Positions 50,693-58,806 of a DNA stretch of 64,000 nt are shown here, one piece after another. This DNA comes from Nocardioides abyssi (GTDB lineage: Bacteria > Actinomycetota > Actinomycetes > Propionibacteriales > Nocardioidaceae): NCBI RefSeq assembly GCF_030412915.1, contig NZ_JAUHJR010000008.1, forward strand, positions 1-64,000, written 5' to 3'. A program made the position numbers and the translations under genes. A model generated the notes under the pieces. The model made no database searches. It was not told where the DNA came from and saw nothing but the letters and a program-made list of their open reading frames with translations. Position 1 is the first letter of the stretch. Each line of letters starts with the position of its first letter.

Positions 50693-51562
50693 TCACGCTA
50701 CGGTGTTTGCGCCAACAATCTTGACGAACTTGTCTTCATCGCGGACAGCGAATCCAACCTCAACCTCTGCACGGATAGCAAACATGTTGTGCTCCCATAG
50801 AGAGATACCGTCAACGACTGCTTGGTCGCTCATGGAGACCTTTACGCCTTCTACGGTTCCGTAGAACGCCTGAGTCCAGTCACCAGCGAAACCTAGAACC
50901 TCACCGTCGTCGCCTGCACCGTCTGCACGGTAAACAGCAGGAGTGATTGCAACGCGACCACCCAAGATGTTTGCAACACCGTTGTCAGCGATGGAGTTAA
51001 GGAATAGCGGACGACCGTTGCCGTCAACTGCACCGTTTAGAAGGGTCTTCGCACGTGGTGCTAGTGCCCATCCGTTAAGTACACCGTTCGCACCTGCAAC
51101 AGCACCGTCAATCGCAACTAGGTCTGCGTAAGCGTCAGTACCGTCTAGGCCAAGAGCCTGAACACCAGCAAGGGTGTCAAAGCCAGACCCCGGAACTGGA
51201 CCGTGGAAAACTGCACGGTCGAACTCGCGTGCAAGAGCGTTAGGCAGACGTGCTGCTAGCGCCTCATACAACGCGTTTGCGTCACGACGGAACTCGTCGG
51301 TGAAACGCTGGATAACTGCAATCTTGTAAGGGGTGATTACCTTGTTGTCTACAGTTGAGTCACTGGTTGGCTTCTTTGCACCTTCGGCAACGAAGGACGC
51401 AGTTGCGTCACCAGTGATTAGAGGGACGGCAACACCGTTACCCGGTAGAACCATCTGAGTTGCTAGGGACATTACAGCAGAACCAGTCTGTGCATCTGCC
51501 CAAATTGAGTTGGCGACACTCTCTGGCAGGTTAACTCCTGCGGTCGCGCGTGTCATAGTCAT
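50693..51562 (-). CDS. Major capsid protein (HK97 fold)
   Basis: A 289-residue capsid protein. GNGVAVPLITGDATASFVAE with GAKKPTSDS is the E-loop side, VITPYKIAVIQRFTDEFRRD the backbone helix, and LGFAGDWTQAFYGTVEGVKV near the C-terminus the P-domain signature. It lies directly after the scaffold gene. Followed by a strong terminator, fitting its high expression. Confidence 0.92.
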   Translation of the reverse strand: MTMTRATAGVNLPESVANSIWADAQTGSAVMSLATQMVLPGNGVAVPLITGDATASFVAEGAKKPTSDSTVDNKVITPYKIAVIQRFTDEFRRDANALYEALAARLPNALAREFDRAVFHGPVPGSGFDTLAGVQALGLDGTDAYADLVAIDGAVAGANGVLNGWALAPRAKTLLNGAVDGNGRPLFLNSIADNGVANILGGRVAITPAVYRADGAGDDGEVLGFAGDWTQAFYGTVEGVKVSMSDQAVVDGISLWEHNMFAIRAEVEVGFAVRDEDKFVKIVGANTVA

Positions 51563-51596
51563 ATCGAAAAATCAATACCTTTCTGGGGATTTAGAA

Positions 51597-52148
51597 TTAG
51601 TTGAATAGTCCTTCCAACGCGGCAGCGCCTTGCTGCTTCGTTGAAAGAGGGCCTGTACTTGCTCGCGTCCCCTGCGCGGTATCAGGCTTTGGGGTCTTGG
51701 CAGAGGTCTGAGAAAGCCTTTCTGCCTGCTTAGTTAGGGTTTCCTCGTCCGTAGCGGTTAGGAATAGGGCTACGTCCTCTTCGGAAATCCCGTACTTCGC
51801 TGCAACCTGCCAACGCAAAGAATCCGCCTTAACGGTGGTCTGCAAATCAGCAAGTTGCTTTTCTAGTTCGGACACTCGGCTCTCGGCTGAATCAGCCCTT
51901 GCCTTGTCCTTATCGGCGCGGCTTTCCCATAGACGGGCGCGTGCCTTCCAATCGTCCTCAGAATCTTCCCTTTCGGAATCCTTCTCCTGAGAATCTTCGG
52001 AAGCATTAGCCTCCGTTGTCGCCTTAACCTCTTCGGTCTTTACCTCAGTGGTCATGGCTGTCTTTTCTTCGGTACCGGCCTCTTCTCCGTTGACCATGCT
52101 CAAAAGAGCGTCCTTTTCGGAGTCAGTGACCTTTACTTCGTCAGACAT
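51597..52148 (-). CDS. Scaffolding protein
   Basis: A 183-residue highly charged protein with a Glu/Lys/Ser-rich N-terminus and a coiled-coil middle (DSAESRVSELEKQLADLQTT). The C-terminal helix region is WQVAAKYGISEEDVALFLTA. Composition and position immediately before the major capsid gene are those of capsid scaffolds. Confidence 0.85.
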   Translation of the reverse strand: MSDEVKVTDSEKDALLSMVNGEEAGTEEKTAMTTEVKTEEVKATTEANASEDSQEKDSEREDSEDDWKARARLWESRADKDKARADSAESRVSELEKQLADLQTTVKADSLRWQVAAKYGISEEDVALFLTATDEETLTKQAERLSQTSAKTPKPDTAQGTRASTGPLSTKQQGAAALEGLFN

Positions 52149-52185
52149 TTGTTACCTCTTTCCGCCCCTTCCGGGCATAAAAAAT

Positions 52186-52210
52186 CCCCGCCACCCTTCC
52201 GGTTGCGGGG
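52186..52210 (-). terminator. Leftward terminator between the MuF-like and scaffold genes
   Basis: CCCCGC (52186-52191) pairs with GCGGGG (52205-52210), followed on the leftward strand by ATTTTTTATGCCC. It lies in the 88-base gap upstream of the scaffold ATG. Confidence 0.75.
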
Positions 52211-52236
52211 TTGTGTGCTTTGCGCGTCTAATCGCA

Positions 52237-52926
52237 TTAGTTGTTCGCTGCTTCGGCCTTTCGGGCTTCTACAGCGTCCTGCCAGCGGTCGTACAACTCG
52301 TCAGGGTCGTATCCCGCTGAATTCAAATCAGCAAGGTCTCTGTCGCTCCAAATTGGTGTTGAAACGCAGTCACACTTGCCGTGAAACTTGTGAACAGCGC
52401 CAGCGGCCTTCTCAGAGGCGTATACAGCCCCTCGGCTCGCTAGCATTAGGCAGAACTCGCAGGTCTCCGGTCCTGTTGGTACGCGTGCCCAAGCAACTCG
52501 TGCTGGGTCTGCGTGACCGTTCAGTTGGATGGTGTTCCTGCCGTGCTGCTTAACCAGACGGTCTGTTACGTCCGCAAGGTTGTTGAATGCAGCAACGGGG
52601 TCGGTCTGCCCGAACAAGGGGCCAACGGCCCACTTGGTTGAAATCGTCGCTTGCTCTAGAGGGATTGGGTCCGCTAGAACCGCTCTGTACGAACCACTCA
52701 CGCCCGATGCGTCACGTAGTTCGTCGTAGAAGTCCGCTGCTACCGTCGCCCCAATCTCTCCGTACGACTGAATAAGTTCAGGTAGGAAGAGTTCAAGGGC
52801 ACGTACGGTCCCTAGCCCGTCGTCGGGGTCTAGGGACGCGTAGAAGCGTTGTAGTTCGCGCTCTGCTAGAACGGCTACGTTGCTCTGTGCCTTACGGAAC
52901 TCAGCGACCTGTGCCGCTGTAGCCAT
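52237..52926 (-). CDS. MuF-like minor capsid protein
   Basis: A 229-residue protein with the MuF-type C-terminal module: WARVPTGPETCEFCLMLASR, then VYASEKAAGAVHKFHGKCDC with Cys/His residues, and STPIWSDRDL. Such proteins sit inside the head next to the portal and may be carried into the host. Directly downstream of the portal gene, whose last base it shares. Confidence 0.82.
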   Translation of the reverse strand: MATAAQVAEFRKAQSNVAVLAERELQRFYASLDPDDGLGTVRALELFLPELIQSYGEIGATVAADFYDELRDASGVSGSYRAVLADPIPLEQATISTKWAVGPLFGQTDPVAAFNNLADVTDRLVKQHGRNTIQLNGHADPARVAWARVPTGPETCEFCLMLASRGAVYASEKAAGAVHKFHGKCDCVSTPIWSDRDLADLNSAGYDPDELYDRWQDAVEARKAEAANN

Positions 52927-54320
52927 TAGGCAACCTCAGTTCCCTGTACCGCTGCCTGTAGGTCAGCGAGACGCTGTGAGGCATTCGCCTTACGACGCTC
53001 GTTCATAACCTGTGCCTTCTCTGCCGGGTCTAGGCCGATACGGTCTAGAACAACCTCAGAGTCAGCAGGCAAGATGCCAGAAGAAACCAACTTGGATACT
53101 TCATCAGCAGCAGCAGAGCGGGTAGGAGTACCAGCGTCACGCCACTTGTTCGTGACACGGCTGTACTCGTCTGGAATCTCTCCATCACGAACCAGCAGTG
53201 CTAGGCGTCCTACCTCAGTCAGTGCGCGGCCAAAGTGGCTCTGCCTGTCCTCGGCACGCTTGATTAGGCGAGACTCCATGATTCGTGCAGCGTCACCAGA
53301 CGGCGGGTTATCCGTGTGGAAGCCCAAGTAGGTGACAGGTGCAGCCATTTCGGATGCAGCCATTTGCGCTAGACCCTTAATCTGGTCTAGGTACGGAGCA
53401 GGAGACGCAGGAGTGAACTGACCGAACGTTGGGTTAGGTCCACCGTTTTCATTAGGTGGAGCAACCATCATCTTGGTCATCAGTGCTTCCCAGCCAGGAG
53501 TTGGATTGCCGTTCTCATCTAGGAAGGCGTCCTTCTCCATACCGGCTGCCCAGCGGTGTGGAGTGCTGTAGAACTCTCGGTTCAACTCCATACCAAGCAA
53601 GGTGCGTACGCCGGTGTCCACCGCGTAGCGGATAGCCCTTGTGATTTGGCTACGTCCGCCGTTACGGCTAGCGCGAGGGTCATTAACCATCTGCGCTACT
53701 AGGACTCGGCCTAGGTTGTGCTGGTCGCGGTCTGCGACTACCCACAATCCATTGACCTTGACTACGCGGATATTCGCGTAAGGCATGTAAAGGGTTACGT
53801 CGTCAACGACACCATTGGTGTTGGCGTTAACTCCCAGAGCAGCAGACAGACGACGGGTGCGGTTGTCCCAAATACCCGTCATGTTGCGAGCAGACTCGAC
53901 AGTGATAAGCGGGTTAGGCTCACCGTCGAATCCAGACCCAACTACTAGGAACGACGTTCCGTAGATGAACGCGTCCTTGGTTGCTAGGCCACTCTCAATA
54001 TCTAGACTGTTCTGTTCGTAGACCTCAGATAGTCCGAAGTCGTCACCCTCATATGAGCGCCAACCCTGCCAGTCGATTCGTTCTGCCAGAATGTCAACTG
54101 ACATACCGGCCCATCCGACAACAGCAGGAATGTTCTGTAGGTGTGGCGGGATAGCAATACCAAGGTGATGAATTCGCTGTTCGCCTTCGTAGTACGCTTC
54201 CTTCAACCTGTTGCTGACTTCATAAACAGCCAGCCTGTTAAGCATTTCATTAACCAGACGCTCTTCGTCCTCAGTTAGCGAGGATTGCGGTAGCGCAATG
54301 GCGACAGGAGAAATAGTCAA
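52926..54320 (-). CDS. Portal protein
   Basis: A 464-residue portal of the SPP1 gp6-like class. Conserved segments are LAVYEVSNRLKEAYYEGEQR, VVGWAGMSVDILAERIDWQG, FIYGTSFLVVG and FGQFTPASPAPYLDQIKGLA with YLGFHTDNPPSGDAARIMES. It is the dodecameric DNA channel of the head and the docking site of terminase. Follows terminase in the leftward operon. Confidence 0.93.
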   Translation of the reverse strand: MTISPVAIALPQSSLTEDEERLVNEMLNRLAVYEVSNRLKEAYYEGEQRIHHLGIAIPPHLQNIPAVVGWAGMSVDILAERIDWQGWRSYEGDDFGLSEVYEQNSLDIESGLATKDAFIYGTSFLVVGSGFDGEPNPLITVESARNMTGIWDNRTRRLSAALGVNANTNGVVDDVTLYMPYANIRVVKVNGLWVVADRDQHNLGRVLVAQMVNDPRASRNGGRSQITRAIRYAVDTGVRTLLGMELNREFYSTPHRWAAGMEKDAFLDENGNPTPGWEALMTKMMVAPPNENGGPNPTFGQFTPASPAPYLDQIKGLAQMAASEMAAPVTYLGFHTDNPPSGDAARIMESRLIKRAEDRQSHFGRALTEVGRLALLVRDGEIPDEYSRVTNKWRDAGTPTRSAAADEVSKLVSSGILPADSEVVLDRIGLDPAEKAQVMNERRKANASQRLADLQAAVQGTEVA

Positions 54321-54343
54321 CTCGTCGCCTCCTTTGTTTGAAT

Positions 54344-55777
54344 TTATTTGAGCATCAAGACTCGACGGTCTGACGCTCTGCGCTCACTCGGTGGCTTGCG
54401 CTTGCTTGTAAGTCCGTGTCCAGCCAAAGTGACTGCGACCAACGGAGTAATATCTGTGTTTGGATTCTTGCGGTTCCAAGCCCATCCCTGACCTACCGGC
54501 CTCTTTGATGCGCCTGCAATGGCTGCATTGAGTACCGGCTGGTCTGCGTGCATCATTCGGACGTTGACAACAGAGTTGTAAAACGACATACACGACTGAA
54601 CGACCTGTGATGACGAAACCTCAACCACACGGATGCGTGCGGCTCTTAGGTCTGGCAACAGCGATGCGCCAGGACCGTAGGAGTCAATGACAATCGCTAC
54701 GGGGTTCCAGTCGGCCTGCAACTTGCGTAGGGCCTCAACAATCCAGCCTGTGCCCTTACGGTTAGCGACTACCTGATAAGAGACCTTGTCTCCGACATAC
54801 CCCGCCATGCCGATAGAGGCGATAGTCAGGTCAGGGCTAACGTCGATAGCAAAGGCAACCGGGTCTGTCGGGTCAACGTTGCTCTTTAGCGTGTCCCAAT
54901 GCTCCATATCGAACATGGAGTTGGCACCGATACCGGCCCACATGCCCAGACGTTCACGGGCAAAGGTCTCGTCATCCATACCAAGGAACTCGTTATGGAC
55001 AGTAGAGACTTCACCACGGATACCAAGAGACGGATTCGCCTTGGCCCATGTGGTTGGGTCTGAGTAGTCATCGCCTGTCTCGGCTGACCATTCCAGCCAG
55101 GAGAAGCGGTCTGCCTCTCCCTTTAGGGCAACGTCGCGGTAGCGAGCAAAGACCGTTCCGTCCACGCTAGGAATAGGTGGAGTACCAGTCAGGATGGTCT
55201 GTGGGTTCTTAACCGAATACAGCGTTGGCTGTAGAGCCGCGTAGTCGTCGTCAGACATGTCTTGCGCCTCATCACAGACCAGCAGGTCTGCGGTAAATCC
55301 ACGACCAGAGTTCTTTGAACGTGCAACGAACTTGATGACGCCACCGTTTGTGAACTCAATGGCCTCTTCACCGTTGACACGGCTGATTCTCTTGACCAAC
55401 TTGGCAAGTTCCGGGTTGACCTGTGGGTCAACGTGCTTCAACATTCGTGCGAAGTGGTCCTTGGAAGTCTTTAGCAAGTGAGCCGTGTGCAAGATGCGTT
55501 CACCCAAGATGACTGCACCGAATAGTTCTCTTGCTTCTAGTACCGCGCCCTTACCGTTCTGACGGGGTACGGATAGACCGTTAATCGGTGAGACCCACAA
55601 TCCTGCGGCGTCTTCACCAAGCCATGCCTTTAGTACCGTCGCCTGCCAGTCGTCTAGGTGCAGCCCATAAGCCGCACACAGGTCAACTGCCTCTTCGTAG
55701 GCGTTGGAGTGGTACTTAGGTAGGTATGCCAGTCGCGGAGTCTGATTGCCCATGACCGGCTTTTGAAAAGCAGTCAT
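54344..55777 (-). CDS. Terminase large subunit
   Basis: A 477-residue packaging motor. Walker A is SVPRQNGKGAVLEAR (residues about 70-84), Walker B LLVCDEAQDMS (about 170), coupling motif TILTGTPPIP. The C-terminal nuclease acidic residues are in FAIDVSPD, VIDSYGPGASLL and near WNRKNPNTDITPL. It would translocate DNA and cut at the packaging site with the small subunit at 55952. Confidence 0.95.
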   Translation of the reverse strand: MTAFQKPVMGNQTPRLAYLPKYHSNAYEEAVDLCAAYGLHLDDWQATVLKAWLGEDAAGLWVSPINGLSVPRQNGKGAVLEARELFGAVILGERILHTAHLLKTSKDHFARMLKHVDPQVNPELAKLVKRISRVNGEEAIEFTNGGVIKFVARSKNSGRGFTADLLVCDEAQDMSDDDYAALQPTLYSVKNPQTILTGTPPIPSVDGTVFARYRDVALKGEADRFSWLEWSAETGDDYSDPTTWAKANPSLGIRGEVSTVHNEFLGMDDETFARERLGMWAGIGANSMFDMEHWDTLKSNVDPTDPVAFAIDVSPDLTIASIGMAGYVGDKVSYQVVANRKGTGWIVEALRKLQADWNPVAIVIDSYGPGASLLPDLRAARIRVVEVSSSQVVQSCMSFYNSVVNVRMMHADQPVLNAAIAGASKRPVGQGWAWNRKNPNTDITPLVAVTLAGHGLTSKRKPPSERRASDRRVLMLK

Positions 55778-55797
55778 GGTTGTTGTTCCTCCGTTAT

Positions 55798-55962
55798 TTA
55801 ATTGACTGTCAAAGCCTCTCTGGCGTCGATGAACAGATATTCACGCAACGCTTCTTCGTGTTCGTTGTAATGGTGGCTGCACCACATCAGGGCACGGCCA
55901 GAGTGGAGCGTCATTACGTACGCTCTTGCTCCGCATCGGTCGCAACGTTCGTCATGCCTCAT
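55798..55962 (-). CDS. Small zinc-ribbon protein (DUF7455-like)
   Basis: A 54-residue protein, MRHDERCDRCGARAYVMTLH then GRALMWCSHHYNEHEEALRE. Two CxxC/CxxHH-type ligand pairs suggest one bound zinc. Small proteins of this pattern occur widely in actinobacteria and their phages; function unknown. ATG 55962 overlaps the terminase small-subunit gene by 11 bases. Confidence 0.7.
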   Translation of the reverse strand: MRHDERCDRCGARAYVMTLHSGRALMWCSHHYNEHEEALREYLFIDAREALTVN

Positions 55963-56194
55963 TACCGGCGTTCTTCCTGCGCTCTTCTCGACGCTTTGCG
56001 ATTTCGTCGGCTGCGCTGGTTGCATCTGCCACCGGCATGGCTTCAATCTGTGCCAGCACGTCTGTCATCTGCTTGGACAGTGCTGCTAGGTCACGGCTTG
56101 ATGCGGTTTCAATCTCTTCTGCAAGTCGGTTCCTCAGCGCAATCAAGGTCGCAAGCCTGTCGCCGGAAGCCGCTGCTGTAACTAGGTCTCCCAT
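55952..56194 (-). CDS. Terminase small subunit
   Basis: An 80-residue helical protein, MGDLVTAAASGDRLATLIAL followed by RNRLAEEIETASSRDLAALS and KQMTDVLAQIEAMP. This short pattern is that of the terminase small subunit in many actinophages. First gene of the leftward structural operon, with AAGGAGG before the ATG. It would recognise the packaging site upstream. Confidence 0.82.
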   Translation of the reverse strand: MGDLVTAAASGDRLATLIALRNRLAEEIETASSRDLAALSKQMTDVLAQIEAMPVADATSAADEIAKRREERRKNAGNEA

Positions 56195-56271
56195 TCGGAA
56201 CCTCCTTTTAAGTTAGAGACGAACAGCCCGGTGTGTATCTGGCTAAGATTGAAGGTTGGGCTGTTCGTCAG

Positions 56272-56345
56272 TGACTCTGGTCGGATTCGAACCGACACTT
56301 CGTTGGGTCTAAGCCAACGTCCTCTACCAGTTGGGATACAGAGCC
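56272..56345 (-). tRNA. Phage tRNA with UAG anticodon (Leu codon CUA)
   Basis: A complete cloverleaf on the minus strand. Acceptor GGCTCTG pairs with CAGAGTC (one G-T); D arm has TGGTAGA; anticodon stem GTTGG/CCAAC encloses loop CTTAGAC; T arm is GTCGG-TTCGAAT-CCGAC; the discriminator is A and CCA is not encoded. The anticodon UAG reads leucine CUA. The variable region is only about five bases, whereas leucine tRNAs normally have a long extra arm, so the amino-acid identity is uncertain. It lies between the terminase and early genes. Confidence 0.82.
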
Positions 56346-56348
56346 ATA

Positions 56349-56378
56349 GGACGGTAGGGGTCTTCTGCCCTACCGTCC
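56349..56378. repeat. Perfect hairpin immediately 5' of the tRNA
   Basis: GGACGGTAGGG (56349-56359) pairs with CCCTACCGTCC (56368-56378) around GTCTTCTG. It begins four bases upstream of the tRNA 5' end on the minus strand. It may help processing of the tRNA precursor or terminate rightward transcription. Confidence 0.6.
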
Positions 56379-56394
56379 GTTGTGGTGCATGAGA

Positions 56395-56434
56395 AAGGCC
56401 CCTAGGACGCCTGAGGATGCGTTCTAAGGGCCTT
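56395..56434. terminator. Long hairpin near the tRNA, probable terminator
   Basis: A 16-bp stem between 56395-56410 and 56419-56434 with two non-Watson-Crick positions; TTGTTTT follows on the plus strand and CTTTCTC on the minus strand. It could separate early leftward transcripts from the tRNA and terminase. Confidence 0.65.
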
Positions 56435-56435
56435 G

Positions 56436-56545
56436 TAGATTGTTTTGGTACCCCAGCCTCATTGGCTTATTTCTAACGGGGGGATTGGCTCAATGACGTG
56501 GGCAAGCCAGCCAGGGGGCCTAGGGGGGTACCCGGGTGGGGGGTC
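56436..56545. other. G-run-rich region before terminase, candidate cos
   Basis: Runs of G (56478-56483, 56514-56518, 56523-56528, 56537-56543) cluster in about 70 bases, together with AAGCCAGCCAGGGGGCCTAG and GTACCCGGGTGG. Packaging sites of cohesive-end actinophages lie upstream of the terminase genes and are often G-rich. No cut site can be fixed from sequence alone. Confidence 0.35.
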
Positions 56546-56749
56546 TTACTTCTTAGGCTGAACCTTGAATGGAATGGTGTCCCCAACCTCAACACGGTGT
56601 CCTAGTTCAGCCATGATTAGTGCTGAGTCAACTGAGAACTCAATGACACCTTCGTAGGTTCCATCTTCGTTCTGCCTAATGTCAGAGGCATCGGCTAGTA
56701 GCCTGTTCCAGTCTCTTTCGTCTAGGTCTTTATTGATAACGTTAGTCAT
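56546..56749 (-). CDS. Small phage protein of unknown function
   Basis: A 67-residue protein, MTNVINKDLDERDWNRLLAD then GVIEFSVDSALIMAELGHRV and IPFKVQPKK. AACAACAACAGGAG lies upstream of ATG 56749. No family recognised. Last of the leftward early genes before the putative cos region. Confidence 0.65.
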   Translation of the reverse strand: MTNVINKDLDERDWNRLLADASDIRQNEDGTYEGVIEFSVDSALIMAELGHRVEVGDTIPFKVQPKK

Positions 56750-56810
56750 TACTACTCCTGTTGTTGTTATTGTTTTCTGTACCGCCGCGTTGGGTTACAA
56801 CCGTATGTGT

Positions 56811-57116
56811 TTACAACCACTGTCGTGTCTGACCTTGCAACGGGTTGAGCGTGTCGCCCTTACCCTTGGCTGAGTTACAACCACGGTGTGCGCTTAGTGC
56901 TTGACCAAGAATGTGACCGTCATTAGCGATAGCCTCAACATGGTCTAGGGTCCAAGCCAATCTGTCGTTGGCCGGTAGAGACATATCAATGGGGTGCTTG
57001 CACAACCAGCATGTGACTGTGCCACCTTCGTTGAACTCTCTTAATGCTCGTGCCTTGGCTGCGTCTCTCTTGTTACGCCATGCTCTTAGGTTTCTTCTCT
57101 TATCGTGTGATGCCAT
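56811..57116 (-). CDS. HNH endonuclease
   Basis: A 101-residue HNH nuclease. The zinc-binding Cys pair is in VTCWLCKHPID; the catalytic block is AWTLDHVEAIANDGH; and HRGCNSAKGKGD is the last zinc/His motif. In many phages of this type an HNH protein near terminase is needed for cos cutting; a free-standing homing function is also possible. Confidence 0.82.
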   Translation of the reverse strand: MASHDKRRNLRAWRNKRDAAKARALREFNEGGTVTCWLCKHPIDMSLPANDRLAWTLDHVEAIANDGHILGQALSAHRGCNSAKGKGDTLNPLQGQTRQWL

Positions 57117-57154
57117 TAGGGTTGGTACTTATCTTCTGTACCGGCCCTCCTTCG

Positions 57155-57298
57155 TTACTGATGTGCTCTCTTCCAAGCAACCATCAGTTCAATAATCTTG
57201 TCTGCCATTCGGTGACTCATCGCTAGGTCTGAGTCGTACCTAACGTCCTTGACTCCATCGGTTAGGATGAAACTTTTGATACGCATATCTGCGTTCAT
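57155..57298 (-). CDS. Small phage protein of unknown function
   Basis: A 47-residue reading frame, MNADMRIKSFILTDGVKDVR and DLAMSHRMADKIIELMVAWK. ATG 57298 overlaps the stop of the upstream gene by four bases, which supports a real coupled gene. No family recognised. Confidence 0.55.
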   Translation of the reverse strand: MNADMRIKSFILTDGVKDVRYDSDLAMSHRMADKIIELMVAWKRAHQ

Positions 57299-57513
57299 CG
57301 CTTGTCCCATCCCAACCACTCAGTCATTTCCTCAATGCTCAGTGGCTTGGCTGTGTGCGGCCACAGAACCTTGATGCCGGTGTTGATGAGGTCTGCTAGG
57401 TCTTCGAACGTCTCTGCCTCTACCTCTAGGGACTGTCCGCTCTTGTACTCGACACGGAGCCTTAGGCAGTAGTCGCGTGTTGCTGGTAGTTCCTTGACTG
57501 CTGGGTCACTCAT
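57295..57513 (-). CDS. Small phage protein of unknown function
   Basis: A 72-residue protein, RDYCLRLRVEYKSGQSLEVE then AETFEDLADLINTGIKVLWP, ending EEMTEWLGWDKR. It overlaps genes on both sides by a few bases in the leftward early operon. No domain recognised. Confidence 0.6.
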   Translation of the reverse strand: MSDPAVKELPATRDYCLRLRVEYKSGQSLEVEAETFEDLADLINTGIKVLWPHTAKPLSIEEMTEWLGWDKR

Positions 57514-57604
57514 CGGTACCGCCGCCGTCTCCGTTGCACAGACGCTCTAGGTCAGCCTCGCTGAGTCCTTGCAGGTCAGCAGGCCAGTCGTATGTCTCGT
57601 TCAT
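57506..57604 (-). CDS. Very small phage protein
   Basis: A 32-residue reading frame, MNETYDWPADLQGLSEADLE then RLCNGDGGGTDE. It has an excellent ribosome-binding site (ACAACAACAGGAG) and overlaps the next gene by eight bases, so it is probably expressed. Function unknown. Confidence 0.5.
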   Translation of the reverse strand: MNETYDWPADLQGLSEADLERLCNGDGGGTDE

Positions 57605-57636
57605 GTTGTGCTCCTGTTGTTGTTGTTGTATTTGTC

Positions 57637-58122
57637 TTACTTCCAGACCACGTATGGTCTGTAGTCTGTTGAGTTGCGATTGCCCTTGCTGCCGTTGCAT
57701 GGCTGGCAAAGCAACTGTGCGTTGCTCAGTGAGTGAGGCCCACCAAGCGAGATAGGTACGATGTGGTCAAGTTCGATTGACTCTGTGCGACCACACTTCA
57801 TGCAGGCTGCGCCGTACTCGGCTAGCAACATCTGCATACCGTTGCTGGGGAAGTCTCCTGTGGTGTAGTGCAGCCTGCGCTTGTGGCGTCGGGCATTCCC
57901 GGCGTGGCGCTTGCACTCTCGGCACCGAGTATCGTGTGTCTGTACGTACCGGCGGTCTAGCAGCAACCGTGCATGTGGGTGACCTACAGGCAGTTCGTCG
58001 TAGTCAGCCAGCGGCTTGATGGTGAGGCATGTGGTACAACGTCGCCTACCCTCGCGGTAGAGGATGCGGTCTTCGTTCAGTTCGCCCGCCGTGCGCTTCC
58101 TTCTGCTGTGCGTTGTTGCCAT
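57637..58122 (-). CDS. HNH endonuclease
   Basis: A 161-residue HNH nuclease. The N-terminal part has a zinc finger-like CTTCLTIKPLADYDELP and RCRECKRHAG. The catalytic module is CMKCGRTESIELDHIVPISL, then HSLSNAQLLCQPCNGSKGNR. Start ATG 58122 has AGGTGAG close by; a GTG at 58128 is also possible. Divergent from the lsr2-like gene. Confidence 0.85.
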   Translation of the reverse strand: MATTHSRRKRTAGELNEDRILYREGRRRCTTCLTIKPLADYDELPVGHPHARLLLDRRYVQTHDTRCRECKRHAGNARRHKRRLHYTTGDFPSNGMQMLLAEYGAACMKCGRTESIELDHIVPISLGGPHSLSNAQLLCQPCNGSKGNRNSTDYRPYVVWK

Positions 58123-58289
58123 GCTCACCTGTTTTTCCTTCTCATATAGAAGGATGGGTGATTGCCCAGATGTGTGACACGTTCGGAAGAAACTTCTTCA
58201 AGAAGTTGTGTGAATGGCGTTCTGTCTGGTTACTATCTCCGTCATCGGGCCTTCAACTACCGGCCTAACCACTGACTTAGGAGAGCCAC

Positions 58290-58625
58290 ATGGCGCAGAA
58301 GCAGCACGTTGTCTACGAGTCGGACCTGTCTGGCAAGGCGATTGAGGACAACGACGCCCCTACCGTCTCGTTCGGCTGGGACGGCAAGGACTACGAGATT
58401 GACCTGACCAGCAAGGAGGCTGAGGACTTCTACAAGGTCATGGAGAAGTACCTGAGCGTTGCCCGCAAGGTCACCGGCAAGGCCAAGTCCACCAAGAGCG
58501 CCAGCAAGGGCAAGTCCAACGCTGCTGAGGTCCGTGCGTGGGCTGAGTCCAACGGCATTGAGGTTCCGGCCCGTGGTCGCATCCCTCAGAGCGTCATCGA
58601 CCAGTTTGAGTCTGCGTCTGCCTGA
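58290..58625 (+). CDS. lsr2: Lsr2-family nucleoid protein
   Basis: A 111-residue phage-borne Lsr2 homologue. The N-terminal oligomerisation domain contains DNDAPTVSFGWDGKDYEIDL and EAEDFYKVMEKYLSVARKV. A Lys/Ser linker leads to the DNA-binding domain AAEVRAWAESNGIEVPARGR with the RGRIP motif (residues 95-99) that inserts into the minor groove. Lsr2 silences AT-rich foreign DNA; a phage copy may compete with or mimic the host protein to control phage genes. TTAGGAGAG ribosome-binding site; own terminator. Confidence 0.92.
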   Translation: MAQKQHVVYESDLSGKAIEDNDAPTVSFGWDGKDYEIDLTSKEAEDFYKVMEKYLSVARKVTGKAKSTKSASKGKSNAAEVRAWAESNGIEVPARGRIPQSVIDQFESASA

Positions 58626-58662
58626 GGACTACGTAGCGGCAACCTCCCTAACCTCCCTAGTT

Positions 58663-58690
58663 CCCCACTGGCCTCAACAGGCTGGTGGGG
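58663..58690 (+). terminator. Terminator of the lsr2-like gene
   Basis: CCCCAC pairs with GTGGGG and GGCC with GGCT around TCAACA; TTCTTGGTTTT follows. It is located 37 bases after the stop. Confidence 0.8.
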
Positions 58691-58718
58691 TTCTTGGTTT
58701 TCTGGAAGAAAGTTGCGG

Positions 58719-58753
58719 TTACCCTCCACCTTGGACTTGCTTTACCCTCCACC
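58719..58753. repeat. 12-base direct repeat upstream of a small gene
   Basis: TTACCCTCCACC occurs at 58719-58730 and again at 58742-58753, a period of 23 bases (about two helical turns). It lies 54 bases upstream of the small basic protein gene, in the expected promoter region, so an operator is plausible. Confidence 0.5.
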
Positions 58754-58806
58754 ACGTAGCGGACAATAAAGGCATCAGCAGGAACTACCAACCTAAGGAT
58801 GCCGAT

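Noticed and set aside
58459-58806. Upstream part of a longer reading frame leading into the small basic protein
   Set aside because: It overlaps lsr2 out of frame and crosses the lsr2 terminator; the internal ATG 58807 has its own ribosome-binding site.
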